This document shows positions 18,040 through 31,452 of a DNA stretch of 64,000 bases, piece by piece. Source of the stretch: Mycobacterium celatum (GTDB taxonomy: Bacteria; Actinomycetota; Actinomycetes; Mycobacteriales; Mycobacteriaceae); contig NZ_LQOM01000014.1 in NCBI RefSeq assembly GCF_002101595.1, positions 1 to 64,000 on the forward strand, in the 5' to 3' direction. How positions within the stretch are numbered: position 1 is the stretch's first letter; each line of letters opens with the position of its first letter. Both the position numbers and the translations under genes were made by a program. The notes below the pieces were generated by a model. The model was not told the origin of the DNA. It saw only the letters and a program-made list of their open reading frames with translations, and did not search any database.

Positions 18040-18657
18040 GTGAGCGACCAACCACGTCAGGATCAGTTGGACCTCGAGACCGGCCCCGCCACCGCAGACG
18101 ATCCGGCGCCGGCCGAACCCGTGCAAGCCGGGCTGTTCCCCGACGACTCAGTGCCCGACGAGCTGGTCGGCTACCGCGGACCCAGCGCCTGCCAGATCGC
18201 CGGAATCACCTACCGTCAGCTGGACTACTGGGCCCGCACCTCGCTGGTGGTCCCGTCCATTCGTAGCGCGGCCGGATCCGGCAGCCAGCGGCTGTACTCG
18301 TTCAAGGACATCCTGGTCCTCAAGATCGTCAAGCGGTTGCTGGACACCGGCATCTCGCTGCACAACATCCGCGTCGCCGTCGACCACCTGCGCCAGCGCG
18401 GCGTGCAGGACCTGGCCAACATCACGCTGTTCTCCGACGGCACCACGGTGTACGAGTGCACCTCCGCCGAGGAGGTCGTCGACCTGCTTCAGGGCGGGCA
18501 GGGCGTGTTCGGCATCGCCGTCTCCGGGGCCATGCGCGAGCTGACCGGAGCCATCGCCGACTTCCCGGGCGAACGCGCCGACGGCGGCGAGTCGATCGCC
18601 ACGCCGGAGGACGAGCTGGCCTCCCGTCGCAAGCACCGCGACCGCAAGATCGGCTGA
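18040..18657 (+). CDS. mcdR: MerR-like regulator McdR (Rv1830)
   Basis: A 205-residue MerR-family protein. The DNA-binding domain is at about 45-115: ACQIAGITYRQLDYWARTSLV and then LYSFKDILVLKIVKRLLDTG, followed by HNIRVAVDHLRQRGV. The M. tuberculosis orthologue is reported as a regulator of cell division genes (McdR). The GTG start (VSDQPRQDQLDLETG) has a strong GAGAGGAAG ribosome site. The variable acidic/Pro N-terminus (about 1-35) precedes the conserved VQAGLFPDDSVPDELVGYRG. Upstream, 17824-18039 holds no gene but contains a TATGCT -10-like hexamer at about 17960. The gene is followed by repeat A copy 2 acting as a probable terminator. Confidence 0.92.
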   Translation: MSDQPRQDQLDLETGPATADDPAPAEPVQAGLFPDDSVPDELVGYRGPSACQIAGITYRQLDYWARTSLVVPSIRSAAGSGSQRLYSFKDILVLKIVKRLLDTGISLHNIRVAVDHLRQRGVQDLANITLFSDGTTVYECTSAEEVVDLLQGGQGVFGIAVSGAMRELTGAIADFPGERADGGESIATPEDELASRRKHRDRKIG

Positions 18658-18674
18658 GCGCACCCTTTCCGGTC

Positions 18675-18731
18675 AGCGTGCGTGTCGCCGGTCGACACGC
18701 CGGACTTTTTGCCGGGTTTACGCACCCTCGC
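18675..18731 (-). repeat. palindromic repeat family A copy 2, probable terminator
   Basis: The reverse complement of this 57-bp stretch matches repeat A copy 1 at 47 of 57 positions, including the CCGGCGTGTCG...CCGGCGACACGCACGCT block. On the plus strand it contains the hairpin GCGTGTCG-CCGGT-CGACACGC (18680-18700) followed by CGGACTTTTT. This looks like an intrinsic terminator, uncommon in mycobacteria, just after mcdR and before the glycine riboswitch. Confidence 0.75.
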
Positions 18732-18759
18732 ACCGTGGGAAAGCGCCCCGGTAGACTGG

Positions 18760-18990
18760 CTCCCGCATCGCGCTCAAGCGGGAGAGTTCCGTCGCCGCCA
18801 GCTACGGACGCCGAAGGAGCAACACCTCTCCGTCAACCTCTCAGGCACCCAGGACCGCGCGAGATAACGATGCCTCTGGAAAGCGGTGACGGCCCGTCGG
18901 GTCGCCGCCCGCCGATGGGGAAAGGCGCCCGCCGACACAGCGGCGCCGAATCTCTCAGGCGCCCGGCGTGGGTAGCGACAGAGGGAGAGG
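18760..18990 (+). promoter_or_regulatory. tandem glycine riboswitch (two aptamers) for gcvB
   Basis: Two gcvT-type aptamers lie in series. The first (about 18778-18883) shows GCGGGAGAGTTCC, GCCGAAGGAGCAAC, CTCTCAGGCACCCAGGACCG and CTCTGGAAAGC. The second (about 18884-18990) shows GCGCCGAATCTCTCAGGCGC and GACAGAGGGAGAGGG. The arrangement, with a short linker and the gcvB ribosome site about 25 bases downstream, matches glycine riboswitches that turn on glycine cleavage genes when glycine binds. No T-rich terminator stem is visible after the second aptamer, so control of translation initiation or Rho access is more likely than intrinsic termination (inference). Confidence 0.92.
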
Positions 18991-19024
18991 GCACGCAGGC
19001 CTCTACCCATGTCAGGAGTCCCCA

Positions 19025-21850
<2,826 letters not shown>

Positions 21851-21864
21851 CTACCGTGTAGTGC

Positions 21865-22239
21865 ATGCCCCGCATCGACTACGTCATCCACTACGCCGAG
21901 TCGCTGCAGCGGTCGGTGCCGTTCTACCGCGACGTGATCGGCCTGCCGGTGCGCATCGAGGGCGACGGCTACGTCGAGTTCGCCACCGACAACACCAAAT
22001 TCGCGCTTTTCGAGCGGTCGAAGCTGCCGATGCTCATCGGCCGCGAGGGTGGCGACCCGCCGTGCAGCGAGATCGGCTTTCTGGTCGACGACGTCGACCA
22101 CGAAGCGGAGCGGCTGCGCGGGCTCGGTGCCGAGATCCTCACCGGACCGGTCGACCGGCCGTGGCACGAACGGACGCTGCACATCGCCGACCCGGATGGC
22201 AACGTCGTCGAATTCGCGCAGAAGCTCCCGCCCGGCTGA
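21865..22239 (+). CDS. VOC superfamily protein (glyoxalase/bleomycin-resistance type)
   Basis: A 124-residue single VOC protein: YVIHYAESLQRSVPFYRDVIG (about 5-25) and FLVDDVDHEAERLRGLGAE (about 72-90), ending IADPDGNVVEFAQKL with the usual terminal Glu. Candidate metal ligands are the His in VIHYA, the Glu of VEF, and a Glu at the end of the first module. Members include lactoylglutathione lyase-like and antibiotic-binding proteins; nothing in the sequence decides between them. It sits 14 bases after gcvB and converges on the vWA-type gene with only three bases between stops. Confidence 0.85.
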   Translation: MPRIDYVIHYAESLQRSVPFYRDVIGLPVRIEGDGYVEFATDNTKFALFERSKLPMLIGREGGDPPCSEIGFLVDDVDHEAERLRGLGAEILTGPVDRPWHERTLHIADPDGNVVEFAQKLPPG

Positions 22240-22242
22240 GCC

Positions 22243-24300
22243 TCAGCCCAGGAAGGTGGTGACCGCCGCGGTCAGGTCGGGGGAGGCCGACGTCGCCAGG
22301 TTCTGGTAGCTGCCGCCGGACAGCTGCGCGACGGCCTCCCAGGTCGACCGGTCGGGATCGGCGCCGAAGTCGATGACGTTGACGGCCACCGGTTTGGCCG
22401 GGTCGGCGCTTCGCCGGATGAAGTCCTGAAGACCCGCGCCGTCGAGCGTCTGGTCGGTGTGCGGCCCGGCCGTGATCACCAGCACCGAATTGGTATGGCC
22501 GTCAAGGAAATTCGCCTGCGCAGCCTGGTAGACCATCCGCAGCGTGGTGAACGACACCGCCCCGCCGGCCGACGAATACTGCTTGTCCAGCGCCGCGGTG
22601 AGCGCGGCCGAACGGGGCTGGCCGTCGAGCTGATCGTCCAACGGGCCGGTCGACACCTCGGTGCGCCCCTCCTTGCCGTCGAACGTCCACAGTCCGATGA
22701 CCGAGCTGGGCGGCAGCGCGCGAATCCGGTTGTCAAGTGCTGCAACCACATTGGCCAGCCGCGACTTGCCGCCCTCGTCAGTGGTCATGGACTGGTCGAG
22801 CATGATGGTGGCGGCCGGACCGTTCGACGGCGCGCTGAGCGTGCTGGCCAGGGTGGCCCGCATCGCGTCGTCGCCCACCGACAACGTCGACGGCAGCGTC
22901 GCGAAATCGGTGACATCACTGCTGGGCGGCTTGACGCCCTCGGCGCGGAAACCGGCCTTGGCCAGCTCGGCGAGCTGGTCGGACTTGTGCATGAACCGGG
23001 CGAACGCGCTGGCCGCCGTCACCTGCTCCTCCGACAGCCACGAACCGCTGAGCAGCACCGTCGGATAGTCGGCGACTGCGGCCGGCCCGGGCGGCAGCCA
23101 CGAGGCCAGCGAGCTGGAGGCGTCGGGAACAGACTGGCCACGCTCGAACAGCTGCTGCTCGGTGGTGACGACGGCGTGCACCGGCGCACCGGCCGGGTCG
23201 CCGGATTTCAGGAGGGCGTTCATCGCCTCGTCCAGCGAGCTGTCGGGCAGCTTCGGCTGAGCGTCCACCAGTGTGCGCACGGCGCCGGTGCCCGCGGTGG
23301 GCGGCGCGCCGTGCGGCGCCGACGCCGCGGCCACCGCCTCGGCCGCCAGATATGCCGCGTCGCCGTTGCCGCTCGTCGGCAGTGCCAGCCGCAACGACCC
23401 CCAGCCCGGCAGCTTCAGCGGGGCCAAGCTGTCGGGTTTGGTCTGTAGCCCGGGCAGCGTCGACCAATTCTGGCTGCCCAGCGCGCGTTGCAGTTCGGGT
23501 CGCACCGCCAGCAGCACCGGCGATTTGACCAGCGAGCGGCTGTCCGTGACCGTTTGCTGCCCGGCGGTGGCCGTCAGTCGGGCAGCCGACACCGAGCTGC
23601 CCGGAATCCACAGGCCGGGCCGCGGACCGAGTTCGTCCGGCCAGTTCCCGACGAACCCGCTGATGACGGCGTCGGAACCCGCGGATTTGACGCTGACCGC
23701 CACACAGCGATCGCCCACCGGCGTCGCCGTGGCGTTGTAGCGCTCAGCGAGCTTGGCCACCGGCTCGGCAATCGACGGATCGGCGATGACGGCGACCGTG
23801 TCCTTGCCGGCGATGCACCGCCCCGCGGCGGTGTGGGAGCGATGCGACAACGCATCCCCGAAAAATCGCCACAGAATGACCGCGGCGACCACCACCACGA
23901 CCGCCACCAGCGCAGCGATCACACCGATGCTGACGCCGCGTCGTCCGCCGTCGCTGCGGTGGCGGCGCACCCAGTCGGCGGCGCCGCGATGGCCGCCACG
24001 ACTCGGCGGCGGGGTCGGCGGCTGCTGGGCCAGACGCGCGAATTCGGGGTAGTCGTCGGGTTCTTCGGCGGCTCCCGCATAGCGCTGGTCCACGGGCTCG
24101 TCGGGGTACTCGTCGAAGTCGGCATACCCCGGGTCGTCGGGAAGCTCGTCGGGGTACTCGTCGGCGCCCTGATCGGCGTAGCGTCGCCGGGTGCCCCCGG
24201 AATCGCCCGGGGGCCAACCGGTGTCGTGATCGTCGGACTCGACGTAGTGGTCCGGTCCGTCCTCGGACTCGTCGGGGTCCGGAATGCTGTGCCTACCCAT
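22243..24300 (-). CDS. membrane-anchored substrate-binding/vWA-like protein (Rv1836c-like)
   Basis: A 685-residue protein. The N-terminal ~125 residues are cytoplasmic and very acidic, rich in Asp, Glu, Pro and Tyr. One transmembrane helix (about 133-155, GVIAALVAVVVVVAAVILW) leads to a large extracytoplasmic part. Residues about 180-420 resemble a periplasmic binding fold (CIAGKDTVAVIADPSIAEP...). The C-terminal ~200 residues fit a von Willebrand A domain with a MIDAS-like loop LDQSMTTDEGG. The ATG overlaps the glcB stop by one base (TGATG), so it is co-translated with malate synthase in mycobacteria generally; the functional link is unknown. The stop lies three bases from the convergent VOC gene. 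Confidence 0.85.
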   Translation of the reverse strand: MGRHSIPDPDESEDGPDHYVESDDHDTGWPPGDSGGTRRRYADQGADEYPDELPDDPGYADFDEYPDEPVDQRYAGAAEEPDDYPEFARLAQQPPTPPPSRGGHRGAADWVRRHRSDGGRRGVSIGVIAALVAVVVVVAAVILWRFFGDALSHRSHTAAGRCIAGKDTVAVIADPSIAEPVAKLAERYNATATPVGDRCVAVSVKSAGSDAVISGFVGNWPDELGPRPGLWIPGSSVSAARLTATAGQQTVTDSRSLVKSPVLLAVRPELQRALGSQNWSTLPGLQTKPDSLAPLKLPGWGSLRLALPTSGNGDAAYLAAEAVAAASAPHGAPPTAGTGAVRTLVDAQPKLPDSSLDEAMNALLKSGDPAGAPVHAVVTTEQQLFERGQSVPDASSSLASWLPPGPAAVADYPTVLLSGSWLSEEQVTAASAFARFMHKSDQLAELAKAGFRAEGVKPPSSDVTDFATLPSTLSVGDDAMRATLASTLSAPSNGPAATIMLDQSMTTDEGGKSRLANVVAALDNRIRALPPSSVIGLWTFDGKEGRTEVSTGPLDDQLDGQPRSAALTAALDKQYSSAGGAVSFTTLRMVYQAAQANFLDGHTNSVLVITAGPHTDQTLDGAGLQDFIRRSADPAKPVAVNVIDFGADPDRSTWEAVAQLSGGSYQNLATSASPDLTAAVTTFLG

Positions 24301-26489
24301 CAGGCACTCGAGCGGGCCTTAAATTCGCGACGGCGCCGGTGCAGAATCGGCTCGGTGTAGCCGTTGGGCTGCTGGGCGCCGGACAGGATCAGCTCCTCGG
24401 CGGCGAGGAAGGCGATGCTGTCGTCGAAGTTGGGCGCCATCGGCAAATACGCCGGGTCGCCGGCGTTCTGCTGATCCACCATCGGGGCCATCCGCTCCAG
24501 GCCGGCGCGCACATCCTCGGCGGTGATCACGCCGTGCTTTAGCCAGTTGGCTAGCAGCTGGCTCGAAATCCGAAGTGTCGCACGGTCTTCCATCAACGCA
24601 ACATTGTGGATGTCGGGCACCTTGGAGGAGCCGACGCCTTGGTCGATCCAGCGCACCACGTAGCCCAGGATGGACTGGCAGTTGTTGTCGACCTCCTCGC
24701 GGATCTCCTCGGGCGCCCAGGCCAGTTCCTCGGCGGCCAGCGGGATGGTCAGCAGCGCATCGATGGTGGCGCGTTTCTTGCCGGCCAGTTCCTTTTGCAC
24801 CGCGACCACGTCGACGTAGTGGTAGTGCATGGCGTGCAGGGTGGCCGCGGTCGGTGAGGGCACCCATGCGGTGCTGGCGCCAGCCTTGGGCTGGGCGATC
24901 TTCTGCTCGACCATGTCGGCCATCAGCTCGGTCATGGTCCACATGCCCTTGCCGATCTGGGCGTGCGCCGCGAATCCGGTGGCCAGACCGGTGTCGACGT
25001 TGTTGTCCTCGTAGGCCAGGATCCACGGCTGGGTCTTCATGGCGCCCTTGCGCACCATCGGCCCGGCCTCCATCGAGGTGTGGATCTCGTCGCCGGTGCG
25101 GTCCAGGAAACCGGTGTTGATAAAGACGATACGATCCCGTGCCGCTTTGATGCAGGCCTTCAGGTTGACGGTGGTGCGTCGCTCCTCGTCCATGACGCCG
25201 ACCTTGAGGGTCTTCTGTGGCAGCCCGAGCACGTCCTCGACCCGGCTGAACAGCTCGGTGGTGAACGCCACCTCGTCGGGGCCGTGCATCTTCGGCTTGA
25301 CGATGTAGATCGAGCCGGTGCGGCTGTTGACCAGCGGGCCGTTGCCGTCGGAGGCCTTCAGCCCATGGATCGCGCACAGCCCGGTGAACAGCGCGTCCTG
25401 GATGCCCTCGAACACCTCGTTGCCGTCGGCGTCGACGATCGCGTCGTTGGTCATCAAATGACCGACGTTGCGCACGAACAGCAGCGCCCGTCCGGGCAGG
25501 GTGAACTCGCTGCCGTCGGGCGCGGTGTAGGTGCGGTCGGAGTTGAGCACCCGGGTGAACGTCTTGCCGTCCTTGTCCACCTCGGCGGACAGATCGCCCT
25601 TGTTCAGGCCCAGCCAGTTGCGGTAGGCGCGGGTCTTGTCGTCGGCGTCGACGGCGGCCACCGCGTCCTCGAAGTCGATGATCGTGGTGACCGCCGACTC
25701 CAGCACCACGTCCTTGATGCCGGCGCGGTCGGTCTTGCCGACCGGCGACTCCGGGTCGACCAGGATCTCGATGTGTAGGCCGTTGTTGACCAGCAGCACC
25801 GACCAGGCGGGGTCGCCGAGCTGCCCGGTGTAGCCGGCGAACTTCTCCGGGCTGGCCAGCCCGACGGTTCCTTCGCTGGTGGCGACCTTCAGCTGGCCGT
25901 CGTCGACGGACAGCCCGGTGGCGTCGGCCCATGAGCCGGATTCCAGCGGGACCGACTCGTCGAGGAACGTGCGGGCGTAGGCGATCACCTTGTCGCCGCG
26001 CACCTTGTTGTAACCGCTGCCCTGCTCGGCGCCGTCGGTCTCCGGGATGACGTCGGTGCCGTACAGCGCGTCGTACAGGGAGCCCCAGCGGGCGTTGGCG
26101 GCGTTCAGCGCGAACCGCGCATTGGTCACCGGCACCACCAGCTGCGGCCCGGCCGTCGTGGTGATCTCGGGGTCGACGTCGGCGGTGGTGATCGTGAAGT
26201 CGTCGGGTTCGGGCAGCAGGTAACCGATTTCGGTGAGGAACTGCCGGTAGGCCTCGGCGTCGTGCGGTTCGATGACGCGGTGGCGGTGCCATTTGTCGAT
26301 CTGGGCCTGCAGCTCGTCGCGGCGCGCGAGCAGGTCGCGGTTCTGCGGGGAGAGATCGGTGACCACCTTGTCGACACCGGCCCAGAAGCTGTCGGGGTCG
26401 ATGTCGGTGCCGGGCAGAGCTTCGGTATTGATGAAGTCGTAGAGCACCTTGGCAACGCGCAGGTTCCCAACCGGCACGCGATCTGTCAT
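24300..26489 (-). CDS. glcB: malate synthase G
   Basis: A 729-residue malate synthase G condenses glyoxylate with acetyl-CoA to malate in the glyoxylate shunt. Family sequence is continuous, e.g. [26 protein letters not shown] at the N-terminus, the acetyl-CoA/glyoxylate core [18 protein letters not shown] and [17 protein letters not shown], and [20 protein letters not shown] at the C-terminus. The start was placed at [10 protein letters not shown], which has GAGGAG upstream and agrees with the M. tuberculosis protein; a longer frame adds 11 unrelated residues. Glycine cleavage genes nearby and glyoxylate use by this enzyme fit a shared C2 theme. Likely induced on fatty acids or acetate, but no operator was recognised. 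Confidence 0.97.
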   Translation of the reverse strand: MTDRVPVGNLRVAKVLYDFINTEALPGTDIDPDSFWAGVDKVVTDLSPQNRDLLARRDELQAQIDKWHRHRVIEPHDAEAYRQFLTEIGYLLPEPDDFTITTADVDPEITTTAGPQLVVPVTNARFALNAANARWGSLYDALYGTDVIPETDGAEQGSGYNKVRGDKVIAYARTFLDESVPLESGSWADATGLSVDDGQLKVATSEGTVGLASPEKFAGYTGQLGDPAWSVLLVNNGLHIEILVDPESPVGKTDRAGIKDVVLESAVTTIIDFEDAVAAVDADDKTRAYRNWLGLNKGDLSAEVDKDGKTFTRVLNSDRTYTAPDGSEFTLPGRALLFVRNVGHLMTNDAIVDADGNEVFEGIQDALFTGLCAIHGLKASDGNGPLVNSRTGSIYIVKPKMHGPDEVAFTTELFSRVEDVLGLPQKTLKVGVMDEERRTTVNLKACIKAARDRIVFINTGFLDRTGDEIHTSMEAGPMVRKGAMKTQPWILAYEDNNVDTGLATGFAAHAQIGKGMWTMTELMADMVEQKIAQPKAGASTAWVPSPTAATLHAMHYHYVDVVAVQKELAGKKRATIDALLTIPLAAEELAWAPEEIREEVDNNCQSILGYVVRWIDQGVGSSKVPDIHNVALMEDRATLRISSQLLANWLKHGVITAEDVRAGLERMAPMVDQQNAGDPAYLPMAPNFDDSIAFLAAEELILSGAQQPNGYTEPILHRRRREFKARSSA

Positions 26490-26551
26490 CTTTTTTCTCC
26501 TCGGTTCCTCTGCACTCGGCAATTAACTCAGCCTACCGGCCAGTAGCCTGA

Positions 26552-27415
26552 TTACCCGCACCCGGCGGCCCGCAGCAGCAGGTCACACCGGGCCGACAGC
26601 GCCGCCCGCAGGGGAGCGGCGCGCAGCATGATGGCGCGCTGGCAACGCACGTACTCGGCGCGGCCGGCGCTGTGCTCGACGGCGATCGGTGTGTACCCGT
26701 AGCTGCGAAGGTCATACGGGCTGGCCCGCATGTCGACTTCGCGCGCCGCCGCGGCCAGTTCCAGGCAGTCCAGCAGCAGCTCAGAGTCGATCAGCGGGCT
26801 CAGCTTGTAACACCATTTATACAAATCCATGTTGGAGTGCAGACACCCGGGCTGCTCCCAGTCGGGCTGGGTGGCGCGGCTGGGTGCACCGGCGTTGCGC
26901 GACGCCGCCTCCGTGGTGAAGAAGCGAAACGCGTCGAAGTGGCTGCAGCGCAGGGTCTCGGCGTCGACGACGGCGTCGGTGCCCGCGGCACCGAGCCGCA
27001 GCGGCACCCGGTCGTGGCGCACGGCGCCGGACCGGTACACCATCGCCCACTCGTGCAGCCCGAAGCAGTTCAGCCGGGCCCGTCGCTGCGCGGTCGCGCG
27101 CTGCAGCCGCGCCACAAACCGCAGCGTGTCCAGCCGGCTGCGCAGGAAGGCGTCGCTCACTGTGACGCCGTCTGTGTAGACCGCGTAGCCGCGCCGGCCG
27201 CGGTAGCGCCGGACCGCCTGGTCGCCGGCCAGCCGCGCGCCATAGCCGGGATGCCAGCAGCGCAGCTGCCCGGGACGCAGGCTGTAGTAGCTGAACAGGA
27301 AGTCCCACACCGGATGCGGCTCGCCGGGACGGTGCGAACTTAGGAAGGTCTCGACGCGCCCGCGATAGGCCTGCGCCCGGGCCATCCACTGGTCGGGTTC
27401 AAGCAGTTCAGACAC
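26552..27415 (-). CDS. conserved actinobacterial protein, often labelled 3-methyladenine DNA glycosylase
   Basis: A 287-residue soluble protein: N-terminal MARAQAYRGRVETFLSSHR, central FDAFRFFTTEA and LHSNMDLYKWCYKLSPLIDSELLLDCLELA, C-terminal HSAGRAEYVRCQRAIMLRAAPLRAAL. I recall close relatives in corynebacteria and mycobacteria under the name 3-methyladenine DNA glycosylase, but no helix-hairpin-helix-GPD or AAG motif can be seen, so the name should be treated with caution. The start overlaps the end of the upstream CNNM gene by eight bases, and glcB begins 62 bases after its stop. It therefore belongs to the CNNM transcription unit and may feed into glcB. Confidence 0.7.
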   Translation of the reverse strand: MSELLEPDQWMARAQAYRGRVETFLSSHRPGEPHPVWDFLFSYYSLRPGQLRCWHPGYGARLAGDQAVRRYRGRRGYAVYTDGVTVSDAFLRSRLDTLRFVARLQRATAQRRARLNCFGLHEWAMVYRSGAVRHDRVPLRLGAAGTDAVVDAETLRCSHFDAFRFFTTEAASRNAGAPSRATQPDWEQPGCLHSNMDLYKWCYKLSPLIDSELLLDCLELAAAAREVDMRASPYDLRSYGYTPIAVEHSAGRAEYVRCQRAIMLRAAPLRAALSARCDLLLRAAGCG

Positions 27416-28472
27416 GGTGCGTCCCGTCGCGCACGGTGCCGACCAGATCCTCGACCAGGTCCTCCAGCGCCACCATCGCGACCACGGCGCCGTCGCCGCC
27501 GGTGACCAACGCCAAATGGCTTTTGCTGCGGCGCATCCGCGACAGCGCCTCGGGCAGCAGCATCGACTCGGGCACCTCGGGCAGTGGTCGCACGATCGCC
27601 GGGTCGATCACCGCGTGCGAATCCGCGTCGTCGTTCAAGCCCAGCGACAGCAGATCCTTGATGTGCAGATAGCCGATGAAGCTGCCGTCGACGCCGGTCA
27701 CCGGAAACCGGGAGTAGCCGGTATCGGTCAACGCCTGCTCGACCGCCTGGACCGTCGGCCCGCGGCCGGCGCCGGCCACCGGCACCGCCCTGATGTCGGC
27801 GACCGGCACCGCGACGTCGGCAACCACCCGGTTGCGGATTTGCAGGGCGCGGGTGAGCCGGGTGTGCTCCTCGGGGTCGAGCAAGCCCTCGGACACCGAT
27901 TCGGCGATCATCTCCGACAGCTCGACGGTGGAAACCGTGACGTCGAGCTCGTCGCGCAACGGGACACCCAGCGCCCGCAGTATCGTGCTGGCGCACCCGT
28001 TGTAGAACGCGATGAACGGGCGGGCGGCCCGCACATAGACCAGGTAGGCCGGGATCAACAGCATCGCCGCCTTCTCCGGGCCGGCGATCGCGATGTTCTT
28101 CGGGACCATTTCGCCGAGCAGCACATGCAGCGTCACCACGATCGCGAGGGCGATCACGAACGACACCGTGTGCAGCAGCGCATGGGAAAGCCCGGCCGCG
28201 CCGAACGCCGTCTGCAGCAGGTCGGCGACCGCAGGCTCGCCGATCCGGCCGAGCAGGATCGACGCCACCGTGATGCCCAGCTGGGCGCCGGCGAACATCA
28301 GCGGCAGCTGCTCGCCGGCCCGGATCACGGTGATCGCGCTGGACCTGCCCTGTTCGGCCAGCGCTTCGAGCCGGTCCCGGCGCACCGAGATCAGCGAGAA
28401 CTCGGCGCCGACGAAGAACGCGTTGGCGCCCACCAGCAGGATGGTCGCCACGATGGCCAGCACGTCGGTCAT
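27408..28472 (-). CDS. CNNM/CorC-type transporter-associated protein (Rv1841c-like)
   Basis: A 354-residue membrane protein. An N-terminal CNNM (DUF21) transmembrane domain (about 1-175) contains AFFVGAEFSLISVRRDRLEAL and LLGEMVPKNIAIAGPEKAAML. It is followed by a CBS pair (about 200-340; SRFPVTGVDGSFIGYLHIKD, LALVTGGDGAVVAMVALEDL). It lacks the C-terminal CorC/HlyC domain present in its neighbour. CNNM proteins export or sense Mg2+ and related cations. The ATG overlaps the upstream gene's stop by one base (TGATG), so the two paralogues are translated together and probably form a heteromeric complex. The last eight bases overlap the next gene. Confidence 0.88.
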   Translation of the reverse strand: MTDVLAIVATILLVGANAFFVGAEFSLISVRRDRLEALAEQGRSSAITVIRAGEQLPLMFAGAQLGITVASILLGRIGEPAVADLLQTAFGAAGLSHALLHTVSFVIALAIVVTLHVLLGEMVPKNIAIAGPEKAAMLLIPAYLVYVRAARPFIAFYNGCASTILRALGVPLRDELDVTVSTVELSEMIAESVSEGLLDPEEHTRLTRALQIRNRVVADVAVPVADIRAVPVAGAGRGPTVQAVEQALTDTGYSRFPVTGVDGSFIGYLHIKDLLSLGLNDDADSHAVIDPAIVRPLPEVPESMLLPEALSRMRRSKSHLALVTGGDGAVVAMVALEDLVEDLVGTVRDGTHRV

Positions 28473-29827
28473 CAGCCCGACCGCCCCGAATCGCGGCCCA
28501 GTTCGGTCAGTTCCAGCACGTCGATGCGCCGGCCGTCCATCCGCACCACCTTGGCTCGCCAGCGGGCCGGTCGCTCCGAGGGTCCCTCGGGCTCGAACGC
28601 CGTCAATTCCACCGCTTCCCCGGCCACCGGAATGCGGCCGAGCTCCTGGAGCACCAGCCCGCCGATCGTGTCGTATTCGCCCTCGGGGGCGCGATAACCG
28701 GTGGCGGCGGCCACCTCGTCGATGCGCAACAACCCGGACACCCGCCACCCGTTGCCGGCGGCGACCACGTGGGGGGTGGCGTCGTCGTGCTCGTCGCGGA
28801 CGTCGCCGACGATTTCCTCGATGAGATCCTCGACGGTGAGCATGCCCGCGGTGCCGCCGTATTCGTCGACGACAAGGGCCGTTTGCAGACCGTTGGCGCG
28901 GATCTGGGACATCAGCGCATCGCCGTCCAGCGTGGACGGCACCACGGCGACCGGCTGCGCGACGGCGGTGAGCGGCGTGCGCGCCCGTTCGGCGGCCGGC
29001 ACTTCGAAGACCTGCTTGACGTGCACGATGCCGACGGTCTCGTCGAGGTCGCCGTCGATGATCGGGAAGCGGGAAAAGCCGGTCTCGGTGGCGGTGGCCA
29101 CCAGGTCGGCGACGGTGTTGTCTTTTTGCAGCGCAACGATTTTCGACCGCGGCGTCATCAGCTCCTCGGCGGTCAGCGTGCCGAACTGCAGCGACCGGTG
29201 CACCAGCGCCGCGGTCACCGGGTCCAGCGCGCCGCTGCGCGCCGAGCTGCGCACCAGCGACACCAGTTCGGCCGGCGAACGGGCCGACCGCAGCTCCTGG
29301 GCCGGCTCGATGCCCAGCCCGCGCAAGATCCAGTTCGCCGTGCCGTTGGTCAGCCGGATCGCCGGGGTCATCACCAGCGAGAACAACAGCTGGACACCTG
29401 CGACGCAACGGGCGGTCGGCAGCGGCCGGGCGATTGCGATGTATTTGGGCACCAGCTCGCCCAACACCATCGACAGCGACGTGACGACCACCAGGGCCAC
29501 GAACGCGATCACCGCGTCGGCGATCCGGTGCGGCACCCCCAGCGCATCCATCGCCGGGTGTGGCAACTCGGCCACCAGCGGCTCGGTCAGGTAACCGGTG
29601 ACCAGGGTGGTGATCGAGATGCCCAGCTGCGCGCCGGACAGCTGAAACGACAGCGTGTGGTGAGCGCGCTGCACGTAGCGGTCGCGCCGAGCGCCGCCAC
29701 GGGCGTTGGCCTCGACGGTGCTGCGCTCGAGCGTGGTCAGCGAGAATTCGGCGGCGACGAACATCGCAGTGCCCGCGGTGAGCACCACGATCGCCAGCAG
29801 GCTGAGCAGGGTGACGAGGAGGTTCAT
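28472..29827 (-). CDS. CNNM/CorC hemolysin-like membrane protein with CBS and CorC domains (Rv1842c-like)
   Basis: A 451-residue membrane protein with the full CNNM layout: DUF21 transmembrane domain (about 1-190, with [18 protein letters not shown] and [15 protein letters not shown]), CBS pair (about 215-335, [21 protein letters not shown] and [20 protein letters not shown]) and a C-terminal CorC_HlyC domain (about 355-445, [26 protein letters not shown]). Expected role: Mg2+/Co2+ efflux or homeostasis at the inner membrane. It is the promoter-proximal gene of a unit with the next CNNM paralogue. A possible 38-codon upstream frame ends on its start codon (ATGA). Confidence 0.9.
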   Translation of the reverse strand: MNLLVTLLSLLAIVVLTAGTAMFVAAEFSLTTLERSTVEANARGGARRDRYVQRAHHTLSFQLSGAQLGISITTLVTGYLTEPLVAELPHPAMDALGVPHRIADAVIAFVALVVVTSLSMVLGELVPKYIAIARPLPTARCVAGVQLLFSLVMTPAIRLTNGTANWILRGLGIEPAQELRSARSPAELVSLVRSSARSGALDPVTAALVHRSLQFGTLTAEELMTPRSKIVALQKDNTVADLVATATETGFSRFPIIDGDLDETVGIVHVKQVFEVPAAERARTPLTAVAQPVAVVPSTLDGDALMSQIRANGLQTALVVDEYGGTAGMLTVEDLIEEIVGDVRDEHDDATPHVVAAGNGWRVSGLLRIDEVAAATGYRAPEGEYDTIGGLVLQELGRIPVAGEAVELTAFEPEGPSERPARWRAKVVRMDGRRIDVLELTELGRDSGRSG

Positions 29828-29940
29828 CGGGAGCCGAATCCGCCGGGCCGCCAGCCCGGCCGCCTAGAAACCGGCTCCTCGGATTCCGCACACGGCCCCT
29901 CGGCCCGGAAGCCAACGGCCTCGACGGGTGCCTGCGGCAC
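29824..29940 (-). CDS. possible 38-codon upstream ORF coupled to the CNNM operon
   Basis: On the minus strand a GTG at 29940-29938, preceded by GGGGAAGGGATCAC, opens a 38-codon frame ([15 protein letters not shown]...GGFGSR). Its TGA overlaps the ATG of the CNNM/CorC gene as ATGA. The length, ribosome site and overlap fit a leader peptide or translational-coupling ORF. There is no recognised homologue and codon evidence is thin. It could also be non-coding 5' UTR of about 110 bases. The GCCGGGCTGGCGGCCCGGC stretch at its end can form a stem near the CNNM start. Confidence 0.25.
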   Translation of the reverse strand: MPQAPVEAVGFRAEGPCAESEEPVSRRPGWRPGGFGSR

Positions 29941-30000
29941 GTGATCCCTTCCCCTCGCTGCGGCTGCGCGTGAAGTTCACATCCTAGCGAAAAGCCTTGC

Positions 30001-31452
<1,452 letters not shown>

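Noticed and set aside
27408..29915. 835-codon minus-strand frame that appears to join two membrane proteins
   Set aside because: Only the last 354 codons are a CNNM protein; the upstream part overlaps the real CNNM/CorC gene in another frame and is Arg/Gly-rich noise.
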